Shown piece by piece: positions 41,967 to 48,921 of a stretch of 48,922 nucleotides of DNA. This DNA is from a virus, in the IMG/VR virus record IMGVR_UViG_3300025030_000159, positions 1-48,922 of that record; one strand, given 5' to 3'. The notes beneath the pieces are model-generated. The model searched no databases, was not told the origin of the DNA, and saw only the letters and a program-made list of their open reading frames with translations. The first letter of the stretch is position 1. Every line of letters begins with the position of its first letter. The position numbers and the translations under genes are program-made.

Positions 41967-42014
41967 AAAGGATGATAAGATCTAGGTAGAAATAAAAAGG
42001 GGGTGAGAGAGAAA

Positions 42015-42086
42015 GTGTTAGGGTTTTTAATAATCGGGATGTTAGTCGTGGGAGTTATCATTAAAGACGGAAATAAAAGGAGCTAG
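42015..42086 (+). CDS. Single-pass membrane peptide, 23 aa
   Basis: A GTG start at 42015 lies after AAGGGGGTGAG and encodes one hydrophobic segment of about 15 residues followed by a basic tail (KDGNKRS). GTG 42003 is a possible alternative but overlaps the ribosome-binding site. Support is moderate. Confidence 0.4.
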   Translation: MLGFLIIGMLVVGVIIKDGNKRS

Positions 42087-42089
42087 AAA

Positions 42090-42452
42090 ATGGAAAACAC
42101 TAATGAACTGAAAATCGAATCCTCTTTCTCCATGAAACTGAAACCGGAAGACAAAGAAAGAACAGAAGTTAAATTCACCCTTGACTTCTCTCTTCTCTCC
42201 AGAGAAGAAATTGCCAAATGGGCAGAGAAAGAAGTAGGGAGAGGGATTAATAACGAAATAAGGGATGGGAAGAAGAAAGTAGAAGATGTACAGGGGAAAG
42301 TTATAGAAGTTAAGAAACTGGAAAAAGGAGAGAGAGGGAAACCGAAAATCACAGAAGAAATGATGCAAAAGGCCATTGCCGAGAAATTCGGTGTTTCTCT
42401 GGAAGTCCTCCAGAAGTCCATCGAAATGGCGAAGAAAAACGTTTCTAAATAA
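42090..42452 (+). CDS. Highly expressed early protein, 120 aa
   Basis: The family is not recognised. The N-terminal half is beta-like and charged, and the C-terminal half is helical (EEMMQKAIAEKFGVSLEVLQ). Codons (CTG, ATC, ACC, CCG) resemble those of the capsid and SSB-like genes, not those of its neighbours, so strong expression is likely. It is followed directly by a strong terminator. Confidence 0.65.
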   Translation: MENTNELKIESSFSMKLKPEDKERTEVKFTLDFSLLSREEIAKWAEKEVGRGINNEIRDGKKKVEDVQGKVIEVKKLEKGERGKPKITEEMMQKAIAEKFGVSLEVLQKSIEMAKKNVSK

Positions 42453-42476
42453 CTCCTCTTTTAAGAGGGAAGAAAG

Positions 42477-42511
42477 AAACCCCACTTTTAGAAATAGAAG
42501 TGGGGTTTTTT
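42477..42511 (+). terminator. Intrinsic terminator
   Basis: AAACCCCACTT (42477-42487) pairs with AAGTGGGGTTT (42498-42508) and is followed by a T run. It ends the first early transcription unit. Confidence 0.9.
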
Positions 42512-42512
42512 A

Positions 42513-42779
42513 TTCTTTTTTTTAAGAGTAGGAGAGTAGGACTTTAGGACTTTGAAGATTAATATGTTTCTAATTTAGGATTTAAAATTTTCTAATCTAA
42601 AAATGTGATCTAATCTTAAAGATCTATTCATTATCTTATTATAAAATTTTTTTTTTTTAATAAAGAGAAGTACGGGGGGGTCTTAATTAGAATTCCCTAC
42701 ATTAAGACTCATTAATTTATCCATCACCCTAGAATAGCCATTTTCAAAATCCTAATCTCCTACTATCCTACTATCCTAC
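42513..42779. other. AT-rich repeat region, candidate origin or control locus
   Basis: No gene is seen. The region opens with AGTAGGAGAGTAGGA (42527-42541) and closes with three tandem 8-bp units TCCTACTA/TCCTACTA/TCCTACTT (42758-42781), which are its inverted counterparts (14 of 15 bases). Between them are TCTAAT repeats at 42569, 42591 and 42609, an AT-rich stretch, a run of 11 T, and a G7 tract. Iteron-like sites around AT-rich DNA resemble an origin or a looping operator. The final repeats abut the -35 box of the next promoter. Confidence 0.4.
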
Positions 42780-42808
42780 TTGACACTCTCCCCCCCTTCT
42801 TATATACT
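42780..42808 (+). promoter_or_regulatory. Strong sigma70 promoter
   Basis: A consensus -35 TTGACA (42780-42785), a 17-nt spacer with seven consecutive C, and -10 TATACT (42803-42808). It drives the gene group starting at 42846. Three TCCTACTA repeats overlap its upstream edge and may control it. Confidence 0.85.
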
Positions 42809-42845
42809 TATACCAGATAGAAAAACTTTAAAAAAAGGAGCTTTT

Positions 42846-43010
42846 ATGAAAAGCGAAATAAATCTAAAACTTACAGAAATAACTTATGATTCGCTAGGGA
42901 ATATGATTTATACTGTAAGAACGTGTAATTTAGAATCTCTAATAGCGGTGGTGAATAGTATCTTACAGGTAAAACCAGAAACAGAAATAAGGATAAATAG
43001 GGTTAGTTAG
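42846..43010 (+). CDS. Hypothetical early protein, 54 aa
   Basis: ATG 42846 follows AAAAAAGGAGCTTTT, the recurrent leader of this operon; the longer upstream frame overlaps the promoter and is rejected. It is a beta-alpha small protein, unrecognised, and first gene after the strong promoter. Confidence 0.6.
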   Translation: MKSEINLKLTEITYDSLGNMIYTVRTCNLESLIAVVNSILQVKPETEIRINRVS

Positions 43011-43041
43011 AAGAGAAAATATTAAAAAAGGAGCTTTTAAA

Positions 43042-43563
43042 ATGGAAAAAACAAAAGAAACTTCCACTTCCATAACTATCCTTGCTTCCACGTTTAAAAA
43101 AGATCTCTCTCTTTTAGAGAATTATATTTCTCATAAAGAAGGGATAAATGCCCTTGGGAATTTTGGCTTAAAACCTAAGACTATTGTAGGGTGCTATTGG
43201 GAAGAGGAAGAATTGTCTCTTTCTTTTTCTCTTTCTTTCTTTTTAAAAGAAGGAAAGAGTTTTATAGAAAGTCTTTTTCTTTCTAAAACCTTTTCTCTTG
43301 TTTCAAGTCTCTTTTTCGATAGATTTAACCAAGAGTCTATTCTTTTAATAGATGAAAATGGGAATTCTTTTCTTCTTTATTCCAATGGGGATTATGAGTC
43401 TTTGGGACTTTTTGTAAAAGTTTCTAAAGAAATAGCTCTTAAGAATAAATGCTGTTCTTATATAGACGGAGAGTTTTTTATCTGTCTAGGGGAAGATAGG
43501 CCTTTTTATCATCTTTCTAAGACTCTTAATGACTTCTACCTCGAAGCGGAAAAGGAGATCTAA
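43042..43563 (+). CDS. Hypothetical protein, 173 aa
   Basis: The recurrent AAAAAAGGAGCTTTTAAAATGG leader precedes it. The protein is rich in Ser, Phe and Leu, with a very hydrophobic middle (residues 52-95) and a more polar C-terminus (NGDYESLGLFVKVSKE). No family or motif is recognised. Confidence 0.6.
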   Translation: MEKTKETSTSITILASTFKKDLSLLENYISHKEGINALGNFGLKPKTIVGCYWEEEELSLSFSLSFFLKEGKSFIESLFLSKTFSLVSSLFFDRFNQESILLIDENGNSFLLYSNGDYESLGLFVKVSKEIALKNKCCSYIDGEFFICLGEDRPFYHLSKTLNDFYLEAEKEI

Positions 43564-43567
43564 TAAA

Positions 43568-43795
43568 ATGGAAAAAGAGTTTAAAATCCATGAGGAGAAA
43601 GGGGAAAAAGAAGTTTTAAAAGAACAGACTTATAATAGATGTTCTTTTTGTATAAAAGAAATGGATGAATTTACTATCCTTTGTCTTAATCTCTCTAAGA
43701 CTTTTAACTCAGAGGGGAAGGAGAATACTCTAGAATTTTTCCGTCTCTTTAACAAGGTAAGATTTTATATCCAGAGTAATAGATGTGGGAAGTGA
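43568..43795 (+). CDS. Hypothetical Cys-pair protein, 75 aa
   Basis: ATG 43568 lies 4 nt after the previous stop, with GGAG upstream; a longer frame beginning at 43529 overlaps the previous gene and is rejected. A central RCSFC motif and two further cysteines suggest metal binding. Confidence 0.55.
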   Translation: MEKEFKIHEEKGEKEVLKEQTYNRCSFCIKEMDEFTILCLNLSKTFNSEGKENTLEFFRLFNKVRFYIQSNRCGK

Positions 43796-43819
43796 GAAAT
43801 AAAAAAGGAGCTTTAAAAA

Positions 43820-44281
43820 ATGGAAAACAAAAACCCCTCAGAAGAGGAGATTTTAACTCTCTTTAAAAACAATCCAGAGTTTTTAAAAGAAATAGAAAGA
43901 CTTGTAGATCCTGCTCCTACTTCAGACCCGAGAGTCGTGCATTCTACTAAAACTCCTTATCTCGTTAAATCTCTAACTATCTGTCCTCTTTGTGAGGAGA
44001 TAAAGACAGAAGAGGTTTTAATGGAATATGTTCCAAGACTTTCTTCTTACGTCCGAGTTAGACATATAAAACCAGAAGAAAGTAGAGAGGAGTTAGATAA
44101 ATTAAGAAAAGACACTCGTGTCCATGTTTCTATTGTCGAATCTTGTAACCAATGCCCGATTGTTTTAGAGATGTTATCTAAAAATGACCTAATCTCTAAA
44201 CTCCTAGAAACAAAACAAGAGAAAGAGAATCGCCTTTCTTCTCTTAGAAGAGATCTCTTGGAATTAGAAAACGAAAACTAA
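43820..44281 (+). CDS. Hypothetical Cys-pair protein, 153 aa
   Basis: The recurrent AAAAAAGGAGCTTT leader precedes it. A CPLC pair near residue 56 and a SCNQCP pair near residue 113 could build a split zinc site around a beta domain. The C-terminus is a coiled coil (KENRLSSLRRDLLELENEN). The function is unknown. Confidence 0.6.
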   Translation: MENKNPSEEEILTLFKNNPEFLKEIERLVDPAPTSDPRVVHSTKTPYLVKSLTICPLCEEIKTEEVLMEYVPRLSSYVRVRHIKPEESREELDKLRKDTRVHVSIVESCNQCPIVLEMLSKNDLISKLLETKQEKENRLSSLRRDLLELENEN

Positions 44282-44313
44282 CTAAAAACTAACTAAAGAA
44301 AAAGGAGAAAAAA

Positions 44314-44682
44314 ATGAACCTATACCGGGTGGAACATTTAACTCCCTCAGAAGGATATAGAAAAAGAATCGGAGCAGGAAGGGGATATGGAAGAGAGATG
44401 CACTTTATCGACTGCCCGGATCTCCCGTATCACAAAATAAACTACCAATTCTTTTTCACAAAGCCCGGTTTTAGAATCTTTCTCAAAAATGCAAAAAAGA
44501 GAAGAAAAGAGATTGGTAGTAAATTTTTTATCACAAAAATAAACCTAGATCTCCATCAACCTCATATCGCATATGAGGACGAATATCAAGTTGCAATTAT
44601 TCAAGGATGGAAGAGGGATAATAGATCTTTTTTCGACATTCTTGGACCTTCTTTATCTGAACTTATCCCTATTGATTTTTAA
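44314..44682 (+). CDS. Hypothetical protein, 122 aa
   Basis: AAAAAGGAGAAAAAA precedes the ATG. The protein is basic with many aromatics (GRGYGREMHFIDCPD, KINYQFFFTKPGFR) and a closing beta part. No family is recognised; the composition would suit a host-interacting protein. Confidence 0.6.
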   Translation: MNLYRVEHLTPSEGYRKRIGAGRGYGREMHFIDCPDLPYHKINYQFFFTKPGFRIFLKNAKKRRKEIGSKFFITKINLDLHQPHIAYEDEYQVAIIQGWKRDNRSFFDILGPSLSELIPIDF

Positions 44683-44719
44683 AGCCCTCTTAAAAGACAA
44701 AAAAAAGGAGCCTTTAAAA

Positions 44720-44959
44720 ATGGAAGAATTCCTAAAAACTAAAAAAAGCCTAGAGTTAGAGAGAAGATATATAATTAATTATTTCTGGAACTTCTCTCTT
44801 TCTTCCTCTTTCCGTCCGGAGATAGATTTTCTAAACGGATATAGATTCTCTATCCCATATTTCCACGAGGGATATAAATTCTACTCCCTTTTAATAAACC
44901 TCTCTCTGCATAAAATAAATCTAGAAGGGGAGGAGGAGTTAGAAGAGGAGGATTTTTAA
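44720..44959 (+). CDS. Hypothetical protein, 79 aa
   Basis: ATG 44720 follows the AAAAAAGGAGCCTTTAAAAATGG leader. The protein is rich in Phe, Tyr and Leu and ends in an acidic tail (GEEELEEEDF). The longer upstream frame overlaps the previous gene in another frame. Confidence 0.6.
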   Translation: MEEFLKTKKSLELERRYIINYFWNFSLSSSFRPEIDFLNGYRFSIPYFHEGYKFYSLLINLSLHKINLEGEEELEEEDF

Positions 44960-44984
44960 AAGCTTTTTAAAAAAAGGAGCAGGG

Positions 44985-45506
44985 ATGAAAAAAGAAGAAG
45001 AAAAGAAAAAGAGCCGAGTCTTAAGTTTAAAGATCTCGGATCTAGATCTAGCAAGCTGTATGGAATTTGAAGAGATTTTGACCGGTTTTAGTTCTTCCTC
45101 TTTCACAACCGGGATAAATCTCCTCCTTTCTTCAGTCTTAAATGAATTAAGAAAGAGGAAAAAACTCTCTTTCTTAGATGAAAAAGAAGCAACTTTTAAA
45201 ATTGAAAACATCCTAGAGAGAAAGGGAAAGACTTCAATCGGGAGAGAGAAGGTTTTAAAAAAAGGAGAAGAAAGAGCAGAGAATCTCTTTCTCTTCCAAG
45301 AGAGAAAAAGACCAGATTTATCTCTATCTGCCTTTTCCCCTTCTCTTTTAGAAAAAGAAAAAGGAGAGGAGAAAGAAATAGAAAAGAGAAATGAAAAAGA
45401 GATAGAAAATGAATTTAACTCCATAATTGATAACTCGGTAGAAGAGATAATTGCAGAGGAGGAATTGGATCTTCTTTCTAAGATTCTTTTTAAAAGCGAG
45501 AAATAA
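44985..45506 (+). CDS. Charged coiled-coil protein, 173 aa
   Basis: AAAAAAAGGAGCAGGG precedes the ATG. It starts with a Lys/Glu tract, has a helical middle and a Glu/Lys-rich coiled coil (residues 120-150). No motif is recognised; it may be a scaffolding or inhibitor-type protein. Confidence 0.6.
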   Translation: MKKEEEKKKSRVLSLKISDLDLASCMEFEEILTGFSSSSFTTGINLLLSSVLNELRKRKKLSFLDEKEATFKIENILERKGKTSIGREKVLKKGEERAENLFLFQERKRPDLSLSAFSPSLLEKEKGEEKEIEKRNEKEIENEFNSIIDNSVEEIIAEEELDLLSKILFKSEK

Positions 45507-45508
45507 AT

Positions 45509-45536
45509 CCCCCCGAGTTTACGAGGCTTTCATTTT
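45509..45536. repeat. Copy 1 of a dispersed C6-GAG/CGAGG element
   Basis: CCCCCCGAG-TTTA-CGAGG followed by CTTTCATTTT occurs right after the gene ending at 45506. A closely similar element lies at 47468-47495. The two share about 24 bases in order plus an AAATAAA flank, and do not form an ordinary terminator. The role is unknown. Confidence 0.55.
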
Positions 45537-45580
45537 TTAAAAGGCTTTCATTTTCTAAAAAAAAAAAGGAAAAACAAAAA

Positions 45581-45820
45581 ATGCCCTCTTGTCAAAACTG
45601 TCCAGAATATTTTGTTTGTTTTAAAGATCCAAATTCTTGTGAGAGAAAAAACGGAGATCTCGCGAGGGTTGTGTGTAAAGAATGTTCTCATATCCTTACG
45701 CGGAATAAACAATGCCCGAATCCGGATTGTTTCTATTTCTATTTCCTCCAGAATCGAGAGAAAACCCCCGAGAGGCTTTTAGAAGTAGAAGAAACCAAAT
45801 GGAGGAATAAGAAATGGTAG
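45581..45820 (+). CDS. Cys-rich zinc-ribbon protein, 79 aa
   Basis: Cysteine pairs CQNC, a spaced C/C, CKEC and CPNPDC give up to eight ligands, as in tandem zinc ribbons. The C-terminus is charged. AAAAAAAAAAAGG precedes the ATG. It overlaps the next gene by 7 nt. Confidence 0.6.
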   Translation: MPSCQNCPEYFVCFKDPNSCERKNGDLARVVCKECSHILTRNKQCPNPDCFYFYFLQNREKTPERLLEVEETKWRNKKW

Positions 45821-45981
45821 AAGTTAGGATTTTAGAGCTTATTAAAGATTTCATCCTTCCACTTCTTTTTATCTACTTCTCTCTCTTAGTTATTTTTCTA
45901 ACCGTTCTTCATTTCTTTGAAAAAAGGGCGATTAGAAAAGAAGAAAAAGAGAGAAAAAGAGAAGAAAACAAGGAGATCTAA
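45814..45981 (+). CDS. Single-pass membrane protein, 55 aa
   Basis: Residues 12-35 are a strongly hydrophobic helix (FILPLLFIYFSLLVIFLTVL), followed by a very charged Lys/Arg/Glu tail. It probably sits in the inner membrane with its tail in the cytoplasm. The ATG overlaps the previous gene. A superinfection-exclusion or host-takeover role is possible but unproven. Confidence 0.6.
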   Translation: MVEVRILELIKDFILPLLFIYFSLLVIFLTVLHFFEKRAIRKEEKERKREENKEI

Positions 45982-45982
45982 A

Positions 45983-46510
45983 ATGCCACTTTTAAAAGTT
46001 TCTTTAGAGATAGAGATAGAAAAAACCGCCTATAACCACTCAGATTGTTCTAAGCTAGTTCTAGGCTTAGAAAAAGAGGCAAGGATGTATTATGGAGTTT
46101 TAAAAGTCCATAGTTCAGAATGGAATGAATTCCCTATAGAAGGATCTCTTTCAGAAGATATAGAAAGTAAACCTAATTATGATGTAACTATTCCTCCTTC
46201 TTTTAAATCCAGAGGGATCTCTATCTCTGCCGGGATTAGACCCCCTTGGGATTATAACCGGACATTTTGCGGCTGTTCTCTCCTTCCAGTATTTCCTGTC
46301 GATTGGAATGGAGTTATTCAAATTTCCCCTAACTCTGGAATAAATATCCTCTTTAGGCCTATTAGTAGTTGTAATATCTGTGGCCTTGCCCCTTTTTCCT
46401 TCCCGACAGAAGGGGATTTTATTAAATACGAAAGAGAGATAATAACCCAAGGCCTCTGGCAGGATTACTTAGACCTCCTTTCCAGAATGGGATTTACTAG
46501 ACCGATATAA
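45983..46510 (+). CDS. Hypothetical protein, 175 aa
   Basis: ATG 45983 follows AAGGAGATCTAAA and overlaps the preceding gene's end region. The protein begins with a charged beta strand, has a Cys pair FCGC and a CNICG motif, and is Pro/Gly/Ser-rich in the middle. No family is recognised. Confidence 0.6.
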   Translation: MPLLKVSLEIEIEKTAYNHSDCSKLVLGLEKEARMYYGVLKVHSSEWNEFPIEGSLSEDIESKPNYDVTIPPSFKSRGISISAGIRPPWDYNRTFCGCSLLPVFPVDWNGVIQISPNSGINILFRPISSCNICGLAPFSFPTEGDFIKYEREIITQGLWQDYLDLLSRMGFTRPI

Positions 46511-46528
46511 ATAAGGAGGAAAAAGAAA

Positions 46529-46702
46529 ATGCCTTATACAAAAGCAAATGATCCAAATAACTCTTCTTGTGAGGAATATGGACATGGGGATTTAATGTTC
46601 CTTGGAGAGATAGAAGGAGAGGCCTTTTACAGATGTCTTATCTGTAAGAAGACTGTTCAGTTAGGGGAGGATAATGAGGAGGAGAGAGTAGTTGAAATTT
46701 AA
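46529..46702 (+). CDS. Small zinc-ribbon-like protein, 57 aa
   Basis: AAGGAGGAAAAAG precedes the ATG. Cys14, His19 and the CLIC pair near residue 36 form a plausible CH-CC zinc site, and the tail is acidic. It ends just before the next promoter. Confidence 0.6.
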   Translation: MPYTKANDPNNSSCEEYGHGDLMFLGEIEGEAFYRCLICKKTVQLGEDNEEERVVEI

Positions 46703-46716
46703 AAATTTATAACAAT

Positions 46717-46753
46717 TCTCCCCCTTGTCAATCCATCTCCCCCTTGTTATACT
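46717..46753 (+). promoter_or_regulatory. Sigma70 promoter with embedded 12-bp direct repeat
   Basis: The -35 TTGTCA (46725-46730), 17-nt spacer and -10 TATACT (46748-46753) form a strong promoter. TCTCCCCCTTGT occurs twice, at 46717-46728 and 46736-46747, overlapping the -35 and spacer, so an operator is likely. The spacer resembles that of the promoter at 42780. It drives the genes and RNA that follow. Confidence 0.8.
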
Positions 46754-46834
46754 CTCTATAACGTTTCACCTAGTCAACCAAGGGGGTCATTAACCTTAAC
46801 CCCTATTAACCAACTAAAAAAGGAACTAACAAAA

Positions 46835-47179
46835 ATGAAAGTAATCCACGAAGTGAAAGAAGAAGGAAAAGAAGTTCAAAGAAGGGAAATTGAAGTAGAA
46901 GTACCGGGAGTAAAAACTCTCGAAGAAAGTGTTCAAGTTCATGGTAAAGAAGCTGTTCATAAAGCCTTTGTAGCAAAAGCAGAAACGGCCCTTCGCTCTC
47001 TCGTTACTTCCCTTCTGGCTAAAAATAAACCGGAAGCAGAGATCCGGAAAGCAGTAAGTGAATTCCGAGTAACTACCAGAGGGAAAAGAGATCCCCTTGA
47101 AATGGCTCTTAAAGCCTTCCAAGGGCTTTCCGCAGAACAGCAGAAACAAGTTCTGGAGCGGATGAGAAAAGCGGCTTAA
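46835..47179 (+). CDS. Highly expressed early protein, 114 aa
   Basis: The family is unknown. A charged beta N-terminus is followed by three or four helices (EAVHKAFVAKAETALRSL, LEMALKAFQGLSAEQQKQ) and a basic C-terminus. Its own strong promoter, an AAAAAAGGAACTAAC leader and codon use like the capsid gene all point to heavy expression. DNA binding is a possible role. Confidence 0.65.
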   Translation: MKVIHEVKEEGKEVQRREIEVEVPGVKTLEESVQVHGKEAVHKAFVAKAETALRSLVTSLLAKNKPEAEIRKAVSEFRVTTRGKRDPLEMALKAFQGLSAEQQKQVLERMRKAA

Positions 47180-47230
47180 GTTTTTTCTCCTTTCTTCTCC
47201 TTTTAACCTAAAACAGGATAAAAAAATAAA

Positions 47231-47365
47231 ATGACTCCATTAATCATAATCTGTGCTATTTCATTTGTAAGTAGCTTTCTAGCTTTTTACAATCGGGACT
47301 ATCATGAAGGAGTGAGTCAATTAGTTATCCTCCTTCTAAGTATCAGTCTTTTACTTAAACTTTAA
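47231..47365 (+). CDS. Two-segment membrane protein, 44 aa
   Basis: Residues 2-20 and 30-44 are hydrophobic, separated by a charged loop (NRDYHEGVSQ). It has an ACAGGATAAAA upstream element of moderate quality. It lies between the highly expressed gene and the structured RNA region. The role is unknown. Confidence 0.5.
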   Translation: MTPLIIICAISFVSSFLAFYNRDYHEGVSQLVILLLSISLLLKL

Positions 47366-47467
47366 CCTTTAATTCTACTCTTAAAAAAGCAGGGCTCGTA
47401 AATATCTCTATGAAGAAAGAACGAGAGGCGACACTTTTTAAGAGTAGGCTTTAGTGGTTAAATAAAA

Positions 47468-47495
47468 CCCCCCGAGCTAGGCGAGGTTTTCATTT
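47468..47495. repeat. Copy 2 of a dispersed C6-GAG/CGAGG element
   Basis: CCCCCCGAG-CTAGG-CGAGG followed by TTTTCATTT, inside the structured RNA candidate. It corresponds to the element at 45509-45536. Confidence 0.55.
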
Positions 47496-47638
47496 CGGAA
47501 AACCAAAATCCAATGCTCATAACACCGATGTTCTTTCAATTGTCTTTTATGGGACAAATGGAGAGAAAAAAATGAAACCATTCCGTTGAACAGCAGGAGA
47601 GTCGAACGGGACTATAAAAGACCTTTTTTAAAACCTTA

Positions 47639-47673
47639 GTAGTTTCCGGGAGTAACTACCTATAAAAACTCCC
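47639..47673 (+). other. H-type RNA pseudoknot
   Basis: Stem 1 GUAGUU/AACUAC (47639-47644 with 47654-47659) has a loop whose GGGAGU (47648-47653) pairs with ACUCCC (47668-47673). The two 6-bp stems abut without a gap, with loops of 3 and 8 nt, which is classic pseudoknot geometry. Confidence 0.6.
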
Positions 47674-47727
47674 CGTTTAAAACCAAAAGAAACAACAACA
47701 GAAATCGCAAGTGAAAGAAACCATATA

Positions 47728-47764
47728 GGGCAGTAATTACCCCCCGTAGTTACTGCCCTTTTTT
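47728..47764 (+). terminator. Strong intrinsic terminator
   Basis: GGGCAGTAATTAC pairs with GTAGTTACTGCCC (13 bp with one U-G pair) around a C5 loop, followed by T6. It ends the structured RNA region. Confidence 0.95.
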
Positions 47765-47820
47765 CTTTCTTTTCTTTTTCCCTCTTTCTAAAAAGGAGCC
47801 TTAAAAAGGGAGATTTAAAA

Positions 47821-48066
47821 ATGGAAGAACTTATAGACAGAAAAGAGCTTTTAAATGAACTAAACACCACTCCTTTCACTCCTGAGATGAATATGTATCA
47901 AGATATTATAATTACCATGTTCCACAAATCCCCTCTAACCCTCGGGGAGATTACGAAAGTTCTATTCTCCACCCTAAAGGGACTTTTAATAATGAAAAAG
48001 AACAGAAACCTCCCTTCTAGTTTTGTTTTCTCTGCTCCAGTAGTAGATCCGAAGATATATAACTAG
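47821..48066 (+). CDS. Hypothetical protein, 81 aa
   Basis: AAAAAGGAGCC and a second GGGAG element precede the ATG. The protein is helical (MYQDIIITMFHKSPLTLGEI) and could hold a small helix-turn-helix, but this is weak. It opens the operon that runs through the contig join to 4544. Confidence 0.55.
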   Translation: MEELIDRKELLNELNTTPFTPEMNMYQDIIITMFHKSPLTLGEITKVLFSTLKGLLIMKKNRNLPSSFVFSAPVVDPKIYN

Positions 48067-48108
48067 TTAGTAGTTAAATAGAGAATAAAAGAAAAAGGAG
48101 CCTTTATC

Positions 48109-48375
48109 ATGCCTATTATCACCACGCAAGAGATTCTTGGAACTTCCTCCTCTTCCATCACAGCTTATTACCTCGAAACTTTTGAACTTGGAAAGGAAGA
48201 GGAAAAAGAGGGCCTTCTCCTTATCGGTTCGTATAAGGATAAAAAAGAATGTAACAGAACGGTTAAGAAATTCATCCCTTGTGTAGAGATTCCTCTTTAT
48301 AACAAAGAAGATGCACTTAAACTCTGGCTCGGGGATGTTCGACCGGAGAGGAGAAGGGTTAAAAGGGAAGAATAG
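48109..48375 (+). CDS. Hypothetical protein, 88 aa
   Basis: The recurrent GAAAAAGGAGCCTTT leader precedes the ATG. A mixed alpha/beta protein with a strand LLLIGSYKDKKEC and a basic C-terminus. Not recognised. Confidence 0.6.
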   Translation: MPIITTQEILGTSSSSITAYYLETFELGKEEEKEGLLLIGSYKDKKECNRTVKKFIPCVEIPLYNKEDALKLWLGDVRPERRRVKREE

Positions 48376-48377
48376 AA

Positions 48378-48461
48378 ATGATCCTTCCTCTTCTAGATAA
48401 ACTCTTTGATTTTTTAGAAAAAAAGCTAAAACAACTCTCTAACTGGCTGGACGGAAATTAG
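48378..48461 (+). CDS. Possible 27-aa amphipathic peptide
   Basis: It begins 2 nt after the previous stop, with GGGAAG upstream. The whole peptide can form one amphipathic helix (LLDKLFDFLEKKLKQL). Support is limited. Confidence 0.4.
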   Translation: MILPLLDKLFDFLEKKLKQLSNWLDGN

Positions 48462-48494
48462 GGAGAAAAAGAAAAGAAAAAAGGGACTTATAAA

Positions 48495-48812
48495 ATGCCA
48501 AATATCTTCATTCCAAATAAAGGGAACCATGATTTTTCAGATGCCGATAGGTATCTAAAAGGTGGTTCCCTTTTTTTCATCTCCTCTGGAGTTCAGAATC
48601 GTTTCTCAGTAGATCAAATGCTTAGAGAGTGGGAAGAGGGACTTAAGAATGCAAAGAAAGAGGACTATATTCTAGTAACCAGTCTCTCTATTTTAAACAT
48701 AATCGGCGCATGTGCTTTTGTAGCTCGTTTCGGGCGTTTAAACCTCCTCCTCTTTAAAAGTGGAAAATACCTGAGTAGAAGTATTACTTTCTCAAATGGA
48801 GAAAAAGGATAA
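48495..48812 (+). CDS. Hypothetical protein, 105 aa
   Basis: AAAAAAGGGAC precedes the ATG. It has a Gly-rich N-terminal part, a central helix (VDQMLREWEEGLKNAKKED) and a hydrophobic segment near residues 63-80. No family is recognised. The stop lies inside the terminal repeat. Confidence 0.6.
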   Translation: MPNIFIPNKGNHDFSDADRYLKGGSLFFISSGVQNRFSVDQMLREWEEGLKNAKKEDYILVTSLSILNIIGACAFVARFGRLNLLLFKSGKYLSRSITFSNGEKG

Positions 48813-48921
48813 AAAATGCAAAAAGAAAAAGAAGTAGAACAAAAGAAACAAAACGATATTGTCTTTCCCTTAATCGGGAAGGCTTTTCGGACGGGAGAAA
48901 TGAGAAAAGAAGAAGAAAGAG
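48798..48921. repeat. Terminal direct repeat, right copy
   Basis: Identical to 1-124. It carries the ribosome-binding site and first codons of the gene at 19, cut off by the window end. That partial frame (48816-48922) is not a separate gene. Confidence 0.9.

Larger units (their letters stand above)
47366..47764 (+). ncRNA. Candidate structured noncoding RNA
   Basis: No credible reading frame is present in about 400 bases. In order there is a 13-bp perfect stem (47375-47387 with 47435-47447) enclosing an inner CTCGT/ACGAG stem; a 7-bp GGTTTTC/GAAAACC hairpin (47485-47504); a TTGTC/GACAA hairpin (47540-47557); a CCGTT/AACGG stem (47583-47609); an H-type pseudoknot (47639-47673); and a 13-bp terminator (47728-47758) with a T run. 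Transcription may come from the promoter at 46725. It does not match tRNA, tmRNA or any riboswitch I know. The exact ends are uncertain. Confidence 0.55.

Noticed and set aside
47580-47625. Possible tRNA or tmRNA end on either strand (GTTCGACTC on the minus strand)
   Set aside because: The bases flanking the TTCGA-like loop do not pair to form a T-stem, no acceptor stem or CCA end is found, and no tmRNA tag with an ALAA-type ending is present.
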